A stretch of 12,433 bases of DNA from CAZWIT01 sp964533435 (GCA_964533435.1 CAZHLU010000028.1:1-12433); one strand, 5' to 3'. Shown: positions 1 to 5,514, counted from the first letter of the stretch. The notes: generated by a model from the letters alone, not told the origin. Program-made: numbers and translations.

Positions 1-8
1 ACTTAATG

Positions 9-109
9 TCCTTCGACTTCGCCCAGGACACTCGACTTCGTAGTATAGAGTAACTATCGAATAGTCGAAGACCACGAGCGAGTCCCGCAATGCGGGACGA
101 GTCGAGTGG
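9..109. repeat. REP-like palindromic element beside tRNA-Val
   Basis: This is a dense cluster of inverted repeats in otherwise AT-rich DNA. GTCCCGCA (82-89) faces TGCGGGAC (91-98). CACTCGAC (29-36) faces GTCGAGTG (101-108). CTTCGACT (11-18) faces AGTCGAAG (63-70), and ACTAT (53-57) faces ATAGT (61-65). The minus-strand text near 11-28 resembles the GTCCTGAGCGAAGTCGAAGG repeats that I recall from many bacterial genomes, including CPR drafts. It lies directly 3' of tRNA-Val and may serve as its 3' structure or terminator. There is no open reading frame. The element may continue beyond the left edge. Confidence 0.6.
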
Positions 110-183
110 TGGGCATAAGAGGACTCGAACCTCTGACCCCTACAATGTGAATGTAGTGCTCTAACCAGCTGAGCTATATGCCC
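107..183 (-). tRNA. tRNA-Val (anticodon CAC)
   Basis: A full cloverleaf reads on the minus strand. The acceptor arm GGGCATA (183-177) pairs with TATGCCC (117-111). The D-arm has GCTC/GAGC. The anticodon stem is CTACA/TGTAG with loop TTCACAT, which puts anticodon CAC at 149-147 and decodes GUG valine. The T-arm is AGAGG-TTCGAGT-CCTCT. The discriminator is A at 110 and CCA is encoded at 109-107. It lies 20 bp after the methyltransferase stop and is probably the last gene of the transcript that begins with tRNA-Leu. It is followed immediately by the REP-like element. Confidence 0.96.
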
Positions 184-203
184 TTAATAAAATATAAAAT
201 ACT

Positions 204-707
204 CTATCTAATATATAAATACATATCCGGCTGACCAACTGCTTTATCAACCTTAGTTGCCTGCCAACCCTCTATAGGCCAAACATAAGCGATAACTCTA
301 GTGCCTGGCTTTAATTCTTTTTCTAATTTTTGTTTTAACTCTGGATAAATTCTAGGAATCAAAAAGAAATATACTACATCTGCCCCGCTCAAGTCAACTC
401 GCCAAAAATCTCTAAATTTAATTTGCGCTTTGCTTCTGGTAAATATTTTTCTTAAAAAACCAGCCACAAAAGGTAAGATAGAAATTTCTAAACCAATTGC
501 CCTAGCCTGAAGTTTAGCCGCTGCTATTACCAAGCGTCCATCACCACAGCCTAAATCATACACGACTTGTCCCGGCTTTACTTCTGCTAAATCTAAAAAT
601 CTTTTAATGTCCTTTTGCCAGGTTGGCACCCAGCCAATACCACGCACCAAAGAATAAACTGCTGTCAAAAGTATTACGAAAATTAAAATTAAAAAAAATG
701 GATACAT
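204..707 (-). CDS. Membrane-anchored class I SAM methyltransferase, FAM173-like
   Basis: This 167-residue protein has one N-terminal membrane segment (residues 3-20) followed by a short Rossmann-fold methyltransferase domain. SAM motif I is DLGCGDG (51-57) and the acidic motif II is GLE (72-74). The pattern of a membrane helix, a VPT stretch, DLGxGDGR, then RDFWxVDL and LKPGTRVIA resembles the FAM173/ATPSC-KMT family, whose animal members methylate a lysine of the ATP synthase c subunit. I make this match from memory. Substrate in bacteria is unknown, though a membrane protein lysine fits the anchor. The gene sits between two tRNA genes on the same strand. Its ATG comes only 11 nt after the encoded CCA of tRNA-Leu and no Shine-Dalgarno fits, so RNase cleavage of the tRNA would leave an almost leaderless mRNA. 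The stop is TAG. Confidence 0.85.
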   Translation of the reverse strand: MYPFFLILIFVILLTAVYSLVRGIGWVPTWQKDIKRFLDLAEVKPGQVVYDLGCGDGRLVIAAAKLQARAIGLEISILPFVAGFLRKIFTRSKAQIKFRDFWRVDLSGADVVYFFLIPRIYPELKQKLEKELKPGTRVIAYVWPIEGWQATKVDKAVGQPDMYLYIR

Positions 708-718
708 GATATATTTTT

Positions 719-805
719 TGGTACCGGGGAGAGGACTCGAACCTCCATACCCTTTCGGGTACCAGCTCCTAAGGCTGGCGTGTCTACCAATTTCACCACC
801 CCGGC
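719..805 (-). tRNA. tRNA-Leu (anticodon TAG)
   Basis: This is a class II tRNA with a long variable arm. The acceptor GCCGGGG (805-799) pairs with CCCCGGT (729-723), with a G-U at the first pair. The anticodon stem CCAGC/GCTGG encloses loop CTTAGGA, giving anticodon TAG (771-769) for CUA leucine codons. The variable stem is TACCC-GAAA-GGGTA, and the T-arm is GGAGG-TTCGAGT-CCTCT. The discriminator is A at 722 and CCA is encoded at 721-719. It is the first gene after a strong promoter and is followed by the methyltransferase gene after 11 nt. Confidence 0.96.
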
Positions 806-823
806 ATAATAAATAACGCTCTA

Positions 824-852
824 TTTATACTAAAAATTAACAAAAAAGTCAA
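824..852 (-). promoter_or_regulatory. Promoter of the tRNA-Leu/methyltransferase/tRNA-Val unit
   Basis: On the minus strand the -35 box is TTGACT (852-847) and the -10 box is TATAAA (829-824), separated by 17 bp. Each box matches the sigma-70 consensus at 5 of 6 positions. The predicted start near 817 leaves about 11 nt before tRNA-Leu. No other good promoter is visible before the next two genes, so all three are probably co-transcribed. Confidence 0.75.
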
Positions 853-894
853 CGCTCATTTAAAGCAAAAGCGTAAGACTGATTTAAAGTTAAT

Positions 895-3414
895 TTATTT
901 TTTATGCTGTTTCAAAAATAAAAAAGCTAAAAAGATAACTACAATTAAAATAAAATATAATAAAAAATTTCTAGTAGCCAAGCGTCTAACCAAAGAATTC
1001 TCAATCGAATTAGTACTAGTACTAAGTTGGGTATCAATTTTTTCACCTAAAACTGTTTGTGATAATTTTAAATCTTGTGCTCGTAAAACAGTTAATTTAA
1101 ATTGTTCGTCTGTTAAACCCAAAACTCCGCTGGCAATAATCTCTGTATCTTTTTTTAAATTTAAATCTTTAGTAGAAAAATTTAAGGCTACCCGTACTTT
1201 AATTTCGCCATCTTTTTCTTCTGCTAGATAAATATTGCTACCCGATTTTTTTACTACCCAAGCATGCAAACTCATGTAACTGCCTAAATCGTTTTCGGAA
1301 AAATCACTGAGCTCTATTGTTTCTGGAACAATTAAATCTATTCTATCGCCAATTAACTGTAAATCATCTTTATTTTTTATTTTAATTCTTAAGGGTTGGT
1401 ATTTATTATTTACCTGACCATTTACCACTACTAAATCCCCGGCTAAAATTTGTGGCCATTCTTTTTTATTATTATAAATTTCAATTACGTTTTCATAATC
1501 TGGAATATTATTATTTAAAGGAGCAATAAATAAACTACGACTACTGGTGCTACTTGGACTTAAGACCAAGCCACTAAAACTCACTAGTTGCTTATCTTGC
1601 CAATTGTCCCTAGATATTATTATTTCCGAAGCATTAGTGACTTGCAAATTAGGGCTTTGCGGACTTGGATTTTTAGCTAAAAACCATTCTTGATTAACTA
1701 AATCCCAAGCTTGACTCTCACCTTCTTTGGCTTGTTGATAATCCACCTTCTGCCAAACTTCACCTAAAGGAGTAATTAAGCGCACAGCATCAGCTTGGTT
1801 GTTTAAAGCTAGCTTGCTTTCTTGTCTAGAAATTAACAAAAACTCACCACTAGCTATACTAGAGCTAGCATTAAATAAATACGGTTTACTGCCACCCTCA
1901 TCATCATCAAGTTGCCAAGCGCTTAAATTAATATTTTTATTACTAGCATTATACAGCTCAATCCACTCTTCTTCATCGCTACCTATTGGATCGGCTAAAA
2001 ATTCGCTAATCAATAAATCACTAGGCTGAAAATCAATTTTAGCAATATCTTGTAATTTTATTTCCGGATCCAAACTCTGGACATCTAATAAGCTAGTTGC
2101 CTCACTTGATAAGCCACCTGCATCTGTCACCTTTAAGCTTACTAGATATTTTCCCGCACTAGCATAAATATGATTTTCCTTTTTTTCATCAGCTGTAATG
2201 TCATCACCAAAATCCCAAAAATATTTTAAAGAACCCTCCTCAGGATCAGATGATTCTTCAGCTGATAAAATTATTTTTTGACCAGCTATTAAATCTTTAC
2301 TTAAAATCAAAATTTTTGCTTGCGGAGCAAGATTAGTCTCAATAATGTTATTTGCTCCCGGACTTAAAGCAGCTGTCCAAACAAAATCATTATTCAATCT
2401 GGCATAACTTTTATTTTCTGGAGCACTGTCTAGATAGGAAATACTTTCTATTAAATTATTGTTGGGGTCATAAAATTTTACACTATCACCACCAGTATTA
2501 TTTAAAGAAATTCCGGTCAAGCTTTTTGATAAAAGTAAATAACTGTTAGCGCTTATATTAAAATTTAAATTAGCGTCTTCTGCTAAAGTAAAAACTCTAG
2601 CTGAATTGTCTTGTAATTTACAACCACTTAAATCAATACTTACATTAGCAGTATTAAAAAGCTCAATCCATTCCCCCTCATCACTACCGCTGGGATTAGG
2701 TAAAAATTCTGAAATTTTAACTTGATTCCAATTATTACTAGAGCCCCCCGAGCCTTGCTGAGATGGTGGATTATCTTCATCATTTTCTGGTGGATTCTCA
2801 TCGTCGCCTGGCGGATTGCCATCACCGCCATCATTGGGCGGGATATCGGCCGGCTGACTATTTATTTGGCCAGGCGTGCCACCACTAGTACTGCTAACTT
2901 GCCAATTTGACCCGCCACTATCCTGATTTAAGATAATCTTTTCTAAAGTATTGCCATCGCCAGTTGCTCCCCAAGCCGAATCATAGTGAGCACTAATATT
3001 TTGGTTTTGCCCACCATCAAAACTTAAGGCAATGGTACTACTGGTGTTTGGTAGGCTCATCACCGTATCAAAAACTGCAGCTGTAAAGCCCGGGTGACTT
3101 GCTAAAAATTGGTTAGCATCACTAGCAATAATAAAATACTCGTTGCTAGCAATAGTGCTGGTGCCATTTACTAAATTTAGTAGATGATTACTGCCATCCC
3201 AGAAACGCCAAGTTTGATTACCGCTACCTGTTAAAACTTCTACTGTTTCCGTGCCACCATTATAAATTTCAATCCACTCCTGACCACTATCTGAGCCTTG
3301 GGCATCGTACATAATTTCAGAAATTACCAAATCATTTACACTGGCTAAACTAATTTTTGGTAAAAATAAATTTAACAAAAATAAAATTAAAAATATAATC
3401 ACTTTTCTTTTCAT
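895..3414 (-). CDS. Secreted, C-terminally anchored lamin-tail/PKD/OB-fold surface protein
   Basis: This is an 839-residue multidomain exported protein. A signal peptide (1-24, ending near ISLA-S) is followed by three lamin-tail domains at about 26-185, 230-355 and 464-585. Each opens with an I/L-ISE-motif and an EWIE(I/L)(Y/F)N core. An acidic Pro/Gly/Asp/Asn-rich linker occupies 187-227. A PKD domain with the WDFGD signature lies at 362-446. Two probable OB-like beta domains follow (about 595-690 and 695-785), and a single C-terminal membrane helix (815-835) ends in a basic tail. Lamin-tail proteins are common on CPR cells and are thought to bind surfaces, polymers or DNA, but no catalytic residues are visible here. 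The gene follows ssb, with a strong stem-loop in the gap ending only 8 nt before its ATG. No Shine-Dalgarno is present. The exact ligand is unknown. Confidence 0.85.
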   Translation of the reverse strand: MKRKVIIFLILFLLNLFLPKISLASVNDLVISEIMYDAQGSDSGQEWIEIYNGGTETVEVLTGSGNQTWRFWDGSNHLLNLVNGTSTIASNEYFIIASDANQFLASHPGFTAAVFDTVMSLPNTSSTIALSFDGGQNQNISAHYDSAWGATGDGNTLEKIILNQDSGGSNWQVSSTSGGTPGQINSQPADIPPNDGGDGNPPGDDENPPENDEDNPPSQQGSGGSSNNWNQVKISEFLPNPSGSDEGEWIELFNTANVSIDLSGCKLQDNSARVFTLAEDANLNFNISANSYLLLSKSLTGISLNNTGGDSVKFYDPNNNLIESISYLDSAPENKSYARLNNDFVWTAALSPGANNIIETNLAPQAKILILSKDLIAGQKIILSAEESSDPEEGSLKYFWDFGDDITADEKKENHIYASAGKYLVSLKVTDAGGLSSEATSLLDVQSLDPEIKLQDIAKIDFQPSDLLISEFLADPIGSDEEEWIELYNASNKNINLSAWQLDDDEGGSKPYLFNASSSIASGEFLLISRQESKLALNNQADAVRLITPLGEVWQKVDYQQAKEGESQAWDLVNQEWFLAKNPSPQSPNLQVTNASEIIISRDNWQDKQLVSFSGLVLSPSSTSSRSLFIAPLNNNIPDYENVIEIYNNKKEWPQILAGDLVVVNGQVNNKYQPLRIKIKNKDDLQLIGDRIDLIVPETIELSDFSENDLGSYMSLHAWVVKKSGSNIYLAEEKDGEIKVRVALNFSTKDLNLKKDTEIIASGVLGLTDEQFKLTVLRAQDLKLSQTVLGEKIDTQLSTSTNSIENSLVRRLATRNFLLYFILIVVIFLAFLFLKQHKK

Positions 3415-3422
3415 ATTTTTAG

Positions 3423-3470
3423 CTTAGGCAAGGCCACCGGACACAGGCAAACCAGCGACCTTAGCCCAAG
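3423..3470 (-). promoter_or_regulatory. 18-bp RNA stem-loop between ssb and the lamin-tail gene
   Basis: Read as minus-strand RNA, CTTGGG (3470-3465) pairs with CCTAAG (3428-3423). After a bulged C at 3464, TAAGGTCGCTGG (3463-3452) pairs with CCGGTGGCCTTG (3440-3429). The loop is 11 nt (3451-3441). Five of the 18 pairs are G-U, which would be A-C mismatches on the other strand, so the structure favours a minus-strand transcript. The island is clearly richer in GC than its surroundings. No U-run follows, so it is not an intrinsic terminator. Ending 8 nt before the downstream ATG, it could control translation of the lamin-tail protein or stabilise the ssb message. Confidence 0.6.
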
Positions 3471-3500
3471 ATAAAAATTATCTAGTTCGAACTATATTAA

Positions 3501-3911
3501 TTAATTATCTTCTTCAATTTGAATCTCCTCTACATCAATTTCTTCTTTGGCAGTCTCATCACCTTTTACATCTTTTTTATGACTACCACCCAACATAATC
3601 AAATCTGAGGCAACTATCTCGGTGATGTAGCGAGTATTTTTATTTTTGTCTTGATACGAACGATTTTGTAAACGACCTTCCAAAAATACCTTGGAGCCCT
3701 TTTTCAGATAACTAGTAATAATTTCGGCTAAATGTCCCCAAGCTACAACCTTGTGAAAATCAGCGCGTGTCTTTTTTTCTTTACTGCGCACATCTTTCCA
3801 ATTATAGTTTGTAGCCAAAGTAAATAGGGCTACACTTTGGCCAGAGGGCAAAGATTTATTAACTGGATCGCCAGTCAAATTACCAATCAAACTTACTTTG
3901 TTTAAATCCAT
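3501..3911 (-). CDS. ssb: Single-stranded DNA-binding protein
   Basis: This 136-residue protein is a typical bacterial SSB that binds single-stranded DNA as an oligomer during replication and repair. The OB-fold spans about 1-108. It opens with MDLNKVSLIGNLTGDP and contains the conserved F-H-K-V-V-A-W-G stretch (52-59), KKGSKVFLEGR (70-80) and the Y-TEIVA strand (95-101). The tail (109-136) is short and acidic. It ends in EEIQIEEDN and lacks the usual DDIPF-like tip with a terminal phenylalanine that recruits partner proteins. The start is supported by an AAAGGA Shine-Dalgarno 7 nt upstream. It is the first clearly identified gene after a long leader region and precedes the lamin-tail gene by 86 bp. 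Confidence 0.95.
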   Translation of the reverse strand: MDLNKVSLIGNLTGDPVNKSLPSGQSVALFTLATNYNWKDVRSKEKKTRADFHKVVAWGHLAEIITSYLKKGSKVFLEGRLQNRSYQDKNKNTRYITEIVASDLIMLGGSHKKDVKGDETAKEEIDVEEIQIEEDN

Positions 3912-3918
3912 ATCGCTT

Positions 3919-3949
3919 TCCTTTCTTTTACTTTAATTAAAAAGTAAAA
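3919..3949 (-). promoter_or_regulatory. ssb leader: Shine-Dalgarno and adjacent hairpin
   Basis: AAAGGA at 3924-3919 is a good ribosome binding site 7 nt before the ssb ATG. Two bases upstream of it, TTTTACTTT (3949-3941) and AAAGTAAAA (3934-3926) form a perfect 9-bp inverted repeat with a 6-nt loop. The stem is all A-T except one pair, so it is weak. It may be an operator or a chance AT-rich palindrome. Confidence 0.45.
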
Positions 3950-4007
3950 ATAATTAATTAATCGCCTGTTTTGCCAATAAAATTAAAGTTTTTACTCTAA
4001 TCTTAAG

Positions 4008-4036
4008 TTGACAAATTTGATTATTTATTTTAATAT
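4008..4036 (+). promoter_or_regulatory. Plus-strand promoter of the small RNA
   Basis: A perfect -35 TTGACA (4008-4013), a 17-bp spacer and -10 TAATAT (4031-4036) predict a start near 4043. It is one of only two plus-strand promoters recognised in this minus-coded window. It points into a gap with no credible plus-strand gene, and a strong terminator lies about 60-85 bp further on. Confidence 0.65.
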
Positions 4037-4218
4037 AGGCAATGAGGCTTAGCATTCCGCAAGGAATCGTTATCCTCAAAATCGCTTTTCTTAGTAAGAG
4101 CCCTGCGCAAGCGGGGTTCTTGCTTTTTTATATAAAAAAACAAATAATCGTAAAAATTATTTTGCAAATTTCCCTTATTAAATTTTGCCTGCTTGATTTC
4201 CCGAATCAAGTTATTCAT
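4030..4218 (-). CDS. Possible small ORF antisense to the small RNA (unknown)
   Basis: This is a doubtful 62-codon frame that I do not recognise. The peptide is basic and polar with one short aromatic patch, FYDYLFFYI (22-30), and no full membrane helix. In its favour, a TTGACA/TAAGAT promoter lies 55-83 bp upstream on the same strand. Its ATG and preceding bases also sit in an 8-bp inverted repeat, as if translation were controlled. Against it, there is no real Shine-Dalgarno (AAGAAAAGCG only), its 3' half lies opposite a structured RNA and terminator, and its composition looks like translated repeat DNA. The minus transcript could instead be just a long ssb leader. Confidence 0.25.
   Translation of the reverse strand: MNNLIREIKQAKFNKGNLQNNFYDYLFFYIKKQEPRLRRALTKKSDFEDNDSLRNAKPHCLY
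4080..4093. repeat. Direct repeat, copy A (inside the small RNA)
   Basis: This is AATCGCTTTTCTTA, identical to copy B at 4219-4232. The similarity extends to the left as TTATCCTCAA here against TTATTCAT there, and each copy is preceded by a hairpin. It lies in the predicted single-stranded part of the small RNA. Confidence 0.8.
4096..4129 (+). terminator. Intrinsic terminator of the small RNA
   Basis: AAGAGCCCTGC (4096-4106) pairs with GCGGGGTTCTT (4111-4121) as an 11-bp stem closed by a GCAA tetraloop, followed by GC and six T (4124-4129). Two G-U pairs form only in plus-strand RNA. On the minus strand no U-run follows. Confidence 0.85.
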
Positions 4219-4266
4219 AATCGCTTTTCTTAAGCCGTCGGCTAAAAATTAGCCGTCTCGATTATG
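4216..4266 (-). promoter_or_regulatory. Leader structure hiding a start codon
   Basis: On the minus strand CATAATCG (4266-4259), beginning at the predicted transcript start, is a perfect complement of CGATTATG (4223-4216), which contains the ATG of the small ORF. Nested inside is a second stem, CGGCTA (4254-4249)/TAGCCG (4243-4238). The two stems would lock the start codon into structure. Confidence 0.5.
4219..4232. repeat. Direct repeat, copy B (before the ATG at 4218)
   Basis: This is AATCGCTTTTCTTA on the plus strand. The minus-strand reading, TAAGAAAAGCGATT, directly abuts the ATG at 4218-4216, so it occupies the ribosome-binding region of the small ORF. Confidence 0.8.
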
Positions 4267-4272
4267 CCTCTT

Positions 4273-4301
4273 ATCTTAAATAATATTTTTTAGCTTGTCA
4301 A
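4273..4301 (-). promoter_or_regulatory. Minus-strand promoter facing the small RNA
   Basis: A perfect -35 TTGACA (4301-4296), a 17-bp spacer and -10 TAAGAT (4278-4273) predict a start near 4266. It begins right after the terminator of the upstream PRPP synthetase gene. It would transcribe the leader structure, the small ORF and, with no terminator visible beyond, ssb and the lamin-tail gene. Confidence 0.65.
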
Positions 4302-4343
4302 GAAAAATAAAAAACCCTAGCCTGCCCTGTGACTGACTAGGGT
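4302..4343 (-). terminator. Terminator of the PRPP synthetase gene
   Basis: On the minus strand ACCCTAG (4343-4337) pairs with CTAGGGT (4320-4314) around a 16-nt loop. It is followed by a U-rich run, TTTTTTATTTTT (4313-4302). It ends 10 bp after the coding region and directly abuts the next promoter. Confidence 0.75.
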
Positions 4344-4353
4344 AAAATACGGA

Positions 4354-5421
4354 TTACAACTCGTCTATGATTCTAGCTACAGCCGAGCCAATCGGCTTAG
4401 CTAGATTAACCTTGATAATCCTAGGATGCATCTTTTCATAACTAGGATAAATTGCATTACCACCAAATACCAAATCAAAAGGAGTATTAAGGCCAGGACG
4501 CAAGCCCATCTTGCGCCGCCAACCAGCGGAAAAAACCAAACGAGAAGCAATCAAATACACCTTGGTAGCGCCCAAGTTGCGACAACGCCACCCATTTTGA
4601 GTCGAGGTGCCACCGGTATCTGATTCGTCTTCTCTCATCAAAATAACCGCACCCTTAATATACTGCTCGCAGTCTTCAAAAATAATTTCTACATTATGCT
4701 CAAGCTGTAGCTGTCCAATATATTCCATTACTTCCGGCCGAATAGTGGCCTGAATATCAATTGAACCGTCGTCCTCGCGTCTTTTGGCATAATACAAAAC
4801 CTTGGTCTGCAAAAGCTTAGCCAACAATACTGAGCGCAACAAAGAACCAGCGTCTACTGCCAAAACAAAAATAGGTGAAGATTCCTCACTCGCCTCTTCA
4901 ACTACGTTGTTTAAAGCAAGCACATAAGCCTCGGTAGGATCTACTTTGATCATATTAAGACCAACCAAAAGACCATTGTCAATTGATTGCTGAGAATGAG
5001 GATCAACCAAAACAACCGTATTAACATGGTTATGGTGCAATTGCTCCATTAACCAAAGGTTGCGATGAAATTCATGCAATTTACCAGGATGGTCTTGGCG
5101 CCGATAAGGCAAAACTGGCGCAATCAAATTGACAGATTTGGCACCATAATGATGATGTGTGGCCCAAGCTAGTTGCAAGGTAGGAGAAATAAATCTATCA
5201 GTCAGCATACTACTAAAAAGCAAAACGTGCCTGCCGGCAATTGCTTCGGGATTGTCAAAACAATCATCCAATTCCCCGTCTGGGAAGTGACCAAAATAAG
5301 TATCAGCCAAAACAATATTATCATCGTTACGTAATACATTTACTACGTCTAAAGTGGTCTGCGCCAAATGATTAGCTCGCCCCAAACCGCATAAAGCAAC
5401 CATATCTTTAGACTTGGCCAT
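4354..5421 (-). CDS. prs: Divergent ribose-phosphate pyrophosphokinase (PRPP synthetase)
   Basis: This 355-residue homologue of PRPP synthetase makes phosphoribosyl pyrophosphate from ribose 5-phosphate and ATP for nucleotide synthesis. Family landmarks appear in order: FPDGE (46-50), PYRRQD (105-110) for PYxRQD, VDPHSQQ (139-145) for VDLHxxQ, DAGSLLRS (190-197), the catalytic-loop AKRR (212-215) and the PRPP loop EDESDTGGTS (264-273). It is longer than the usual 310-320 residues, with extra sequence between the catalytic loop and PRPP loop and near the C terminus. The PRPP loop carries E-D-E-S where the family has D-D-M-I. The start is fixed by AGGAGG 6 nt before this ATG. A longer in-frame extension would begin inside the promoter -35 box and is rejected. 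It is flanked by its own promoter and terminator, so it is probably a single-gene unit. Confidence 0.82.
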   Translation of the reverse strand: MAKSKDMVALCGLGRANHLAQTTLDVVNVLRNDDNIVLADTYFGHFPDGELDDCFDNPEAIAGRHVLLFSSMLTDRFISPTLQLAWATHHHYGAKSVNLIAPVLPYRRQDHPGKLHEFHRNLWLMEQLHHNHVNTVVLVDPHSQQSIDNGLLVGLNMIKVDPTEAYVLALNNVVEEASEESSPIFVLAVDAGSLLRSVLLAKLLQTKVLYYAKRREDDGSIDIQATIRPEVMEYIGQLQLEHNVEIIFEDCEQYIKGAVILMREDESDTGGTSTQNGWRCRNLGATKVYLIASRLVFSAGWRRKMGLRPGLNTPFDLVFGGNAIYPSYEKMHPRIIKVNLAKPIGSAVARIIDEL

Positions 5422-5427
5422 GTCTTT

Positions 5428-5433
5428 CCTCCT
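5428..5433 (-). promoter_or_regulatory. Perfect Shine-Dalgarno deciding the prs start
   Basis: AGGAGG lies 6 nt upstream of the ATG at 5421. It is the strongest ribosome binding site in the window and selects this start over the frame that runs up to 5514. Confidence 0.9.
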
Positions 5434-5484
5434 GGCTTTTGTGGTGAGTAAAATCCGTGTCAAAGAACGGGGTAAATTTGCCTT

Positions 5485-5514
5485 AATATAATTATATTTA
5501 TCGCTCTTTGTCAA
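5485..5514 (-). promoter_or_regulatory. Promoter of the PRPP synthetase gene
   Basis: -35 TTGACA (5514-5509), an 18-bp spacer and -10 TATATT (5490-5485) put the start near 5478, leaving a leader of about 57 nt. It lies just after the terminator at 5522-5549. Confidence 0.7.

Larger units (their letters stand above)
4043..4129 (+). ncRNA. Candidate small RNA (about 87 nt)
   Basis: A promoter at 4008-4036 and an intrinsic terminator at 4096-4129 bracket a short transcript with classic sRNA architecture. The 5' hairpin has an outer stem TGAGG (4043-4047)/CCTCA (4074-4078), a 6x6 internal loop and an inner stem ATTCC-GCAA-GGAAT (4054-4067). An unpaired stretch (4079-4095) contains AATCGCTTTTCTTA, and the terminator hairpin follows. 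The predicted first base coincides with the first base of the outer stem. The unpaired stretch is a second copy of a sequence 139 bp away. It is therefore complementary to the opposite-strand transcript just before the ATG at 4218. No known RNA family is recognised. Confidence 0.55.

Noticed and set aside
852..874. ACGCT/AGCGT hairpin as terminator of the lamin-tail gene
   Set aside because: The stem has only 5 bp with a 13-nt loop and lies upstream of the tRNA-Leu promoter U-run by chance. More importantly, the lamin-tail gene on the minus strand ends at 895 and the hairpin overlaps the next promoter. Too weak to annotate.
1799..2910. Several 62-76 codon frames inside the lamin-tail gene on both strands
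   Set aside because: They have low-complexity translations, no ribosome binding sites, and are fully covered by a well-supported multidomain gene.
4042..4233. Plus-strand frame of 63 codons, rather hydrophobic, starting at the predicted small RNA start
   Set aside because: It would have to run through an 11-bp terminator hairpin and U-run at 4096-4129, and it has no Shine-Dalgarno. The hydrophobic look is explained by the A/T-rich sequence. It is kept in mind only as a remote toxin candidate.
5422..5514. N-terminal extension of the PRPP synthetase frame
   Set aside because: Its TTG start is part of the -35 box, and a perfect AGGAGG precedes the internal ATG at 5421.
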